Positions 60,962-64,000 of a stretch of DNA of 64,000 nucleotides are shown piece by piece; position 1 is the stretch's first letter, and each line of letters starts with the position of its first letter. The DNA lies in NCBI GenBank assembly GCA_964418605.1, contig CAYQLY010000005.1:62001-126000 (forward strand), given 5' to 3'. Source of the stretch: CAYQLY01 sp964418605. Its GTDB lineage: Bacteria; Bacteroidota; Bacteroidia; Cytophagales; Cyclobacteriaceae. Under the pieces are notes generated by a model. It was given only the letters and a program-made list of their open reading frames with translations, was not told where the DNA came from and did no database searches. The translations under genes and the position numbers were made by a program.

Positions 60962-61615
60962 TTAGTCTTGTAAATCAACTATTTCTACACCTTTATGGGC
61001 TGCTTTATCAAATGAGAAAAACGAATCAGCAAGAGTAGTATTTGGAGTAAATTGAGTTATGGTATAATTATACTGCGTTCCATTGCGTTCGAATAGAATC
61101 CATCTTTTGATGGTTTTATCTTTTTTATTAGCAAAGAGTTTGATTTTAGTTGTAGCAGATCCTTTTTTTTGAGGAACAAGTTCAATGACTTCCAACACAG
61201 ATTTTCCCTCTTTAATTTCTTCAATAAATTGATAACTGTATCCTTTTTTATATTCCAAATGAATAGTAGAAGGCGTAATAACATCTGGATTGTTTTCATT
61301 TTTAGAAATAGTCACTTCATTTTCTTCCTTCAAATAAGTCCATACCGTAGTGCCATTATTTATAATTTCTTGTCCAGAAAGGTCTAACTTAAATTTTTCA
61401 CCTTTAACCGTAATCTCCCCATTAAGTTGTTCTTTTACATTAGAGTTTGCATTTTCAATCGTATATGTAAATTTCGCCTTATAGGATGTAAACGATTTAT
61501 ATTTTTTACTAATAGCTTCTAATATTTCTTCTGCTTTCTTCTGATTAGGTTGAGCAATCACTAATTGATTAAAAGTGAATAACAAACATATCGCAACAAC
61601 TATACTATATTTCAT
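60962..61615 (-). CDS. lolA: Outer membrane lipoprotein carrier protein LolA-type
   Basis: 217 residues with a signal peptide (IVVAICLLFTFNQLVIAQ). The beta-rich mature part (AEEILEAISKKYKSFTSYKA, NGTTVWTYLKEENEVTI, FFSFDKAAHKGVEIVDL) matches LolA-type lipoprotein carriers. It ferries lipoproteins across the periplasm, which fits the many lipoproteins encoded here. It lies 17 bases after ftsK, same direction. Confidence 0.87.
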   Translation of the reverse strand: MKYSIVVAICLLFTFNQLVIAQPNQKKAEEILEAISKKYKSFTSYKAKFTYTIENANSNVKEQLNGEITVKGEKFKLDLSGQEIINNGTTVWTYLKEENEVTISKNENNPDVITPSTIHLEYKKGYSYQFIEEIKEGKSVLEVIELVPQKKGSATTKIKLFANKKDKTIKRWILFERNGTQYNYTITQFTPNTTLADSFFSFDKAAHKGVEIVDLQD

Positions 61616-61632
61616 ACGTAGTGAATGGGTTT

Positions 61633-64000
61633 TTAATTTAGTTTATTTTTTGTGTTTAAATCTTGTAATAATTTTTCGAGTGTTTGAATATCAGGAACTA
61701 ACACTTCCCGTGCTTTACTTCCTTCAAATGGGCCAACAATACCTGCAGCCTCCAATTGATCAATAAGTCTACCTGCTCGGTTATATCCCAACTTCATACG
61801 TCGTTGAATCAGCGATGTACTTCCCTGCTGGTGTGTTACAATTAATCGGGCAGCTTCTTCAAATAAAGAATCTCTATTTTCCAAATCAATACCTTCCTTA
61901 ACTTCTGCTTGTTCATCATCGTACTCAGGAAGCAAATACGCCGACGGGTAGCCACGTTGCGAACCTATAAATTCGCATACGCGTTCTACTTCAGGTGTAT
62001 CAATAAAAGCGCACTGTAATCGTATAATATCAGATCCTGAAGATAAAAGCATATCACCCTGACCTACAAGCTGATCTGCGCCTCCTGTATCTAAAATTGT
62101 TCGCGAATCAATTTTGGAGGTTACTTTAAATGATAGACGAACAGGAAAATTAGCTTTAATAATTCCTGTAATCACATTGACAGAAGGGCGTTGTGTTGCA
62201 ACAACCAAATGTATACCGATAGCACGTGCCAACTGTGCTAAACGAGCAATAGGTTGCTCAACTTCTTTACCCGACACCATCATTAAATCGGCAAGCTCAT
62301 CAATAATGAGTACAATATAAGGTAGAAATTGATGTCCTTTTTCTGGACTTAACCGTCGCTCAACAAATTTCTTATTATACTCTTTGATATTTCTACAACC
62401 TGCTTCTTTAAGCAAATTGTAGCGTATCTCCATTTCTAAACACAACGAGTTTAATGTGTGAACTACCTTTTTAGTTTCTGTAATAATAGCTTCTTCATTA
62501 TTAGGAAGCTTAGCAAGGAAATGTCTTTCTAACTTTGTAAATAGTGAAAGCTCTACTTTTTTAGGATCAACTAATACAAATTTTAATTGAGATGGGTGTT
62601 TGCGATAAATCAATGAAGCAACAAGAACATTAATTCCAACTGATTTCCCCTGACCAGTTGCACCTGCAATTAACAGATGTGGCATCTTAGTAAGATCACT
62701 GATATACACCTCGTTTGATATCGTTTTGCCAAATACAATAGGCAATTCATAATCATTCTTAGAAAATCGCTCACTAGCAAGTATCGACTTGATGGACACT
62801 AACTCTCTATTTTTATTAGGCACCTCTATTCCAATTGTTCCTTTGCCAGGAATTGGGGCAATGATACGAATACCTAACGCAGCCAAACTCAAAGCAATAT
62901 CATCTTCTAAGCTTTTTATTTTGGAAATTCGAACACCGGCATCAGGTACAATTTCATACAATGTAACAGTCGGACCAATGGTGGCTTTAATGCTGCCAAT
63001 TCCAATACCATAGTGTGAAAGTGTTTCTACAATTTTATCTTTATTCGCTTCGAGCTCTTCTTTCGTAACCTGTCCTTTTCCTGTTGTATAATCATCTAAT
63101 AAATCAAGCGCTGGATACTTGTAAGAAGAAAGATCAAGTGTTGGATTATACTTCTCTTTAATGCTATTTTCTGGCTCAGAAGAAAATTCTTTTTTCAAAT
63201 CATTTTCCTCTTCAGTCGAATTAACAATTTGTATTTCCAAATCATTTTCTTTTTGAATAAGCTTATCTTCTTTGGAGAGCACATGATTATCGGAGGTTAA
63301 AACTAATTCCTGTTTAGTATTACTGTCTGAAACAATAGTAGTATTCTCCTGCAAATGCGTATCGCCAACAACTACATCATCTCGTTGAACAACAACCCCT
63401 TGATCGGTATCACCTGCTATATCCACAACAGACTTAGGTAAAAAAGAGGTGATATTAAAAAAGTAGATACTAAACACAAGAAGTATACAAATAAGCAATA
63501 ATGGCGTACCCCATCCCATCATGCTATTAAGAAGAGATGATAGTTCAAAACCAATTCCTCCTGAAACAAAACTTAATGCCGTAACTTCCTTTGTAACAAG
63601 AATAAAATAACCTAATAGAAGACTCAACCATAGTATACTAAATCCAGCAAACTGTGTAAATCGCTTAATAGGCAATAGAACTTTTTTAAAAACAATTTTA
63701 GTACCTATAAAAAAGAGAATAGGGGTAAATAAAAATGAAGCTATACCAAACCATTTATATATAAAATAATGAGATAGTACAGCACCAATAAGGCCAAGCC
63801 AATTTTTAGCTTCTTCAGCAGTATAAATGGGATTACTTTGGTGTATGCTTTCAACCACACTTTGATCTGCTTTTCCTGTGAAGAGGTAAGAAAAAAAAGC
63901 AATGGTGAGATAAATAGAACTAAATAAAAGGAAAAGACCAACAGAAAGTTTAAATCGCTTATCCTCTAAAAAAGCGAGCGATACTGCAGGCAGCCGAAAT
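61633..64000 (-). CDS. ftsK: DNA translocase FtsK (5' end beyond the window)
   Basis: At least 789 residues are visible; the frame stays open to the window edge (LEDKRFKLSVGLFLLFSSIY before the first internal Met), so the start is outside. Four membrane segments precede a charged linker (about 160-265 of the visible chain), then the motor domain: Walker A GATGQGKSVGIN, Walker B IVLIIDELADLMM, and a C-terminal gamma winged helix (LIQRRMKLGYNRAGRLIDQL). FtsK pumps chromosome dimers apart at division. LolA follows it by 17 bases. Confidence 0.95.
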   Translation of the reverse strand, partial: FRLPAVSLAFLEDKRFKLSVGLFLLFSSIYLTIAFFSYLFTGKADQSVVESIHQSNPIYTAEEAKNWLGLIGAVLSHYFIYKWFGIASFLFTPILFFIGTKIVFKKVLLPIKRFTQFAGFSILWLSLLLGYFILVTKEVTALSFVSGGIGFELSSLLNSMMGWGTPLLLICILLVFSIYFFNITSFLPKSVVDIAGDTDQGVVVQRDDVVVGDTHLQENTTIVSDSNTKQELVLTSDNHVLSKEDKLIQKENDLEIQIVNSTEEENDLKKEFSSEPENSIKEKYNPTLDLSSYKYPALDLLDDYTTGKGQVTKEELEANKDKIVETLSHYGIGIGSIKATIGPTVTLYEIVPDAGVRISKIKSLEDDIALSLAALGIRIIAPIPGKGTIGIEVPNKNRELVSIKSILASERFSKNDYELPIVFGKTISNEVYISDLTKMPHLLIAGATGQGKSVGINVLVASLIYRKHPSQLKFVLVDPKKVELSLFTKLERHFLAKLPNNEEAIITETKKVVHTLNSLCLEMEIRYNLLKEAGCRNIKEYNKKFVERRLSPEKGHQFLPYIVLIIDELADLMMVSGKEVEQPIARLAQLARAIGIHLVVATQRPSVNVITGIIKANFPVRLSFKVTSKIDSRTILDTGGADQLVGQGDMLLSSGSDIIRLQCAFIDTPEVERVCEFIGSQRGYPSAYLLPEYDDEQAEVKEGIDLENRDSLFEEAARLIVTHQQGSTSLIQRRMKLGYNRAGRLIDQLEAAGIVGPFEGSKAREVLVPDIQTLEKLLQDLNTKNKLN

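Noticed and set aside
63741..63941. ORF of 66 codons overlapping the start of ftsK
   Set aside because: It is in another frame of ftsK, whose coding frame stays open to the window edge and reads as a normal FtsK N-terminus.

Overview
The window is an AT-rich, gene-dense stretch of a Bacteroidota chromosome, most likely from the class Cytophagia. Evidence for this: a complete gldK-gldL-gldM-gldN type IX secretion/gliding core next to a PorP/SprF protein; a caa3-type oxidase cluster in the Bacteroidota order (two subunit III genes, subunit IV, SCO1, DUF420, DUF983); Bacteroidota-only families (DUF4271, OstA-like protein, short AMP nucleosidase); and several promoters of the form TAnnTTTG. The window alone does not fix the genus. 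No phage, IS transposase, rRNA or CRISPR array was seen. Layout: 1-1860 holds a coiled-coil membrane protein and a divergent XRE regulator/small protein pair. 1867-9185 is one long minus-strand terminal oxidase and heme A operon (ctaD, ctaA, ctaB, two coxIII, coxIV, sco1, DUF420, two small membrane proteins); subunit II is absent. 9382-13008 has a lone FtsX-type permease, a secreted protein with a probable type IX sorting tail, and an OstA/LptA-like protein. 13174-15493 is an accessory island: a TPR lipoprotein, two tandem 31/32-residue peptide ORFs and a dispersed repeat. 15494-18903 has a family 9 glycosyltransferase, PolX and an O-methyltransferase. 19001-29316 is a minus-strand envelope block (BamA/TamA-like protein, WecA/MraY-like transferase, DUF4271, hemD, porP, gldK-N). 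29363-38845 carries hemW, a permease, an MsbA-like ABC exporter, recG, a barrel protein, nupC and an unknown gene. 38851-44423 has uvrC, a Fic protein with strong palindromic operators, and PBP1A. 44748-54246 mixes metabolism (alanine dehydrogenase, AMP nucleosidase, glutamate racemase, IspD) with a TonB-type barrel, a TerB-like protein and two small double-glycine leader peptides. 54250-64000 has ugd, TerC, era with an initiator tRNA, a second TPR lipoprotein with a second copy of the dispersed repeat, a PiT phosphate transporter, lolA and the start of ftsK (cut by the window edge). How it works together: most genes are core envelope and respiration functions. Outer membrane traffic is heavily represented (OstA-like, LolA, BamA/TamA-like, MsbA-like, PorP, Gld proteins). 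The secreted protein at 10672 is a plausible cargo of the type IX machinery encoded about 9 kb away. The least explained material is small: two GG-leader peptides with no local exporter (44748-44918 and 52416-52619), the tandem peptides at 14730-15136, a repeat whose reading frame is conserved between its two copies, and paired palindromes in front of fic.
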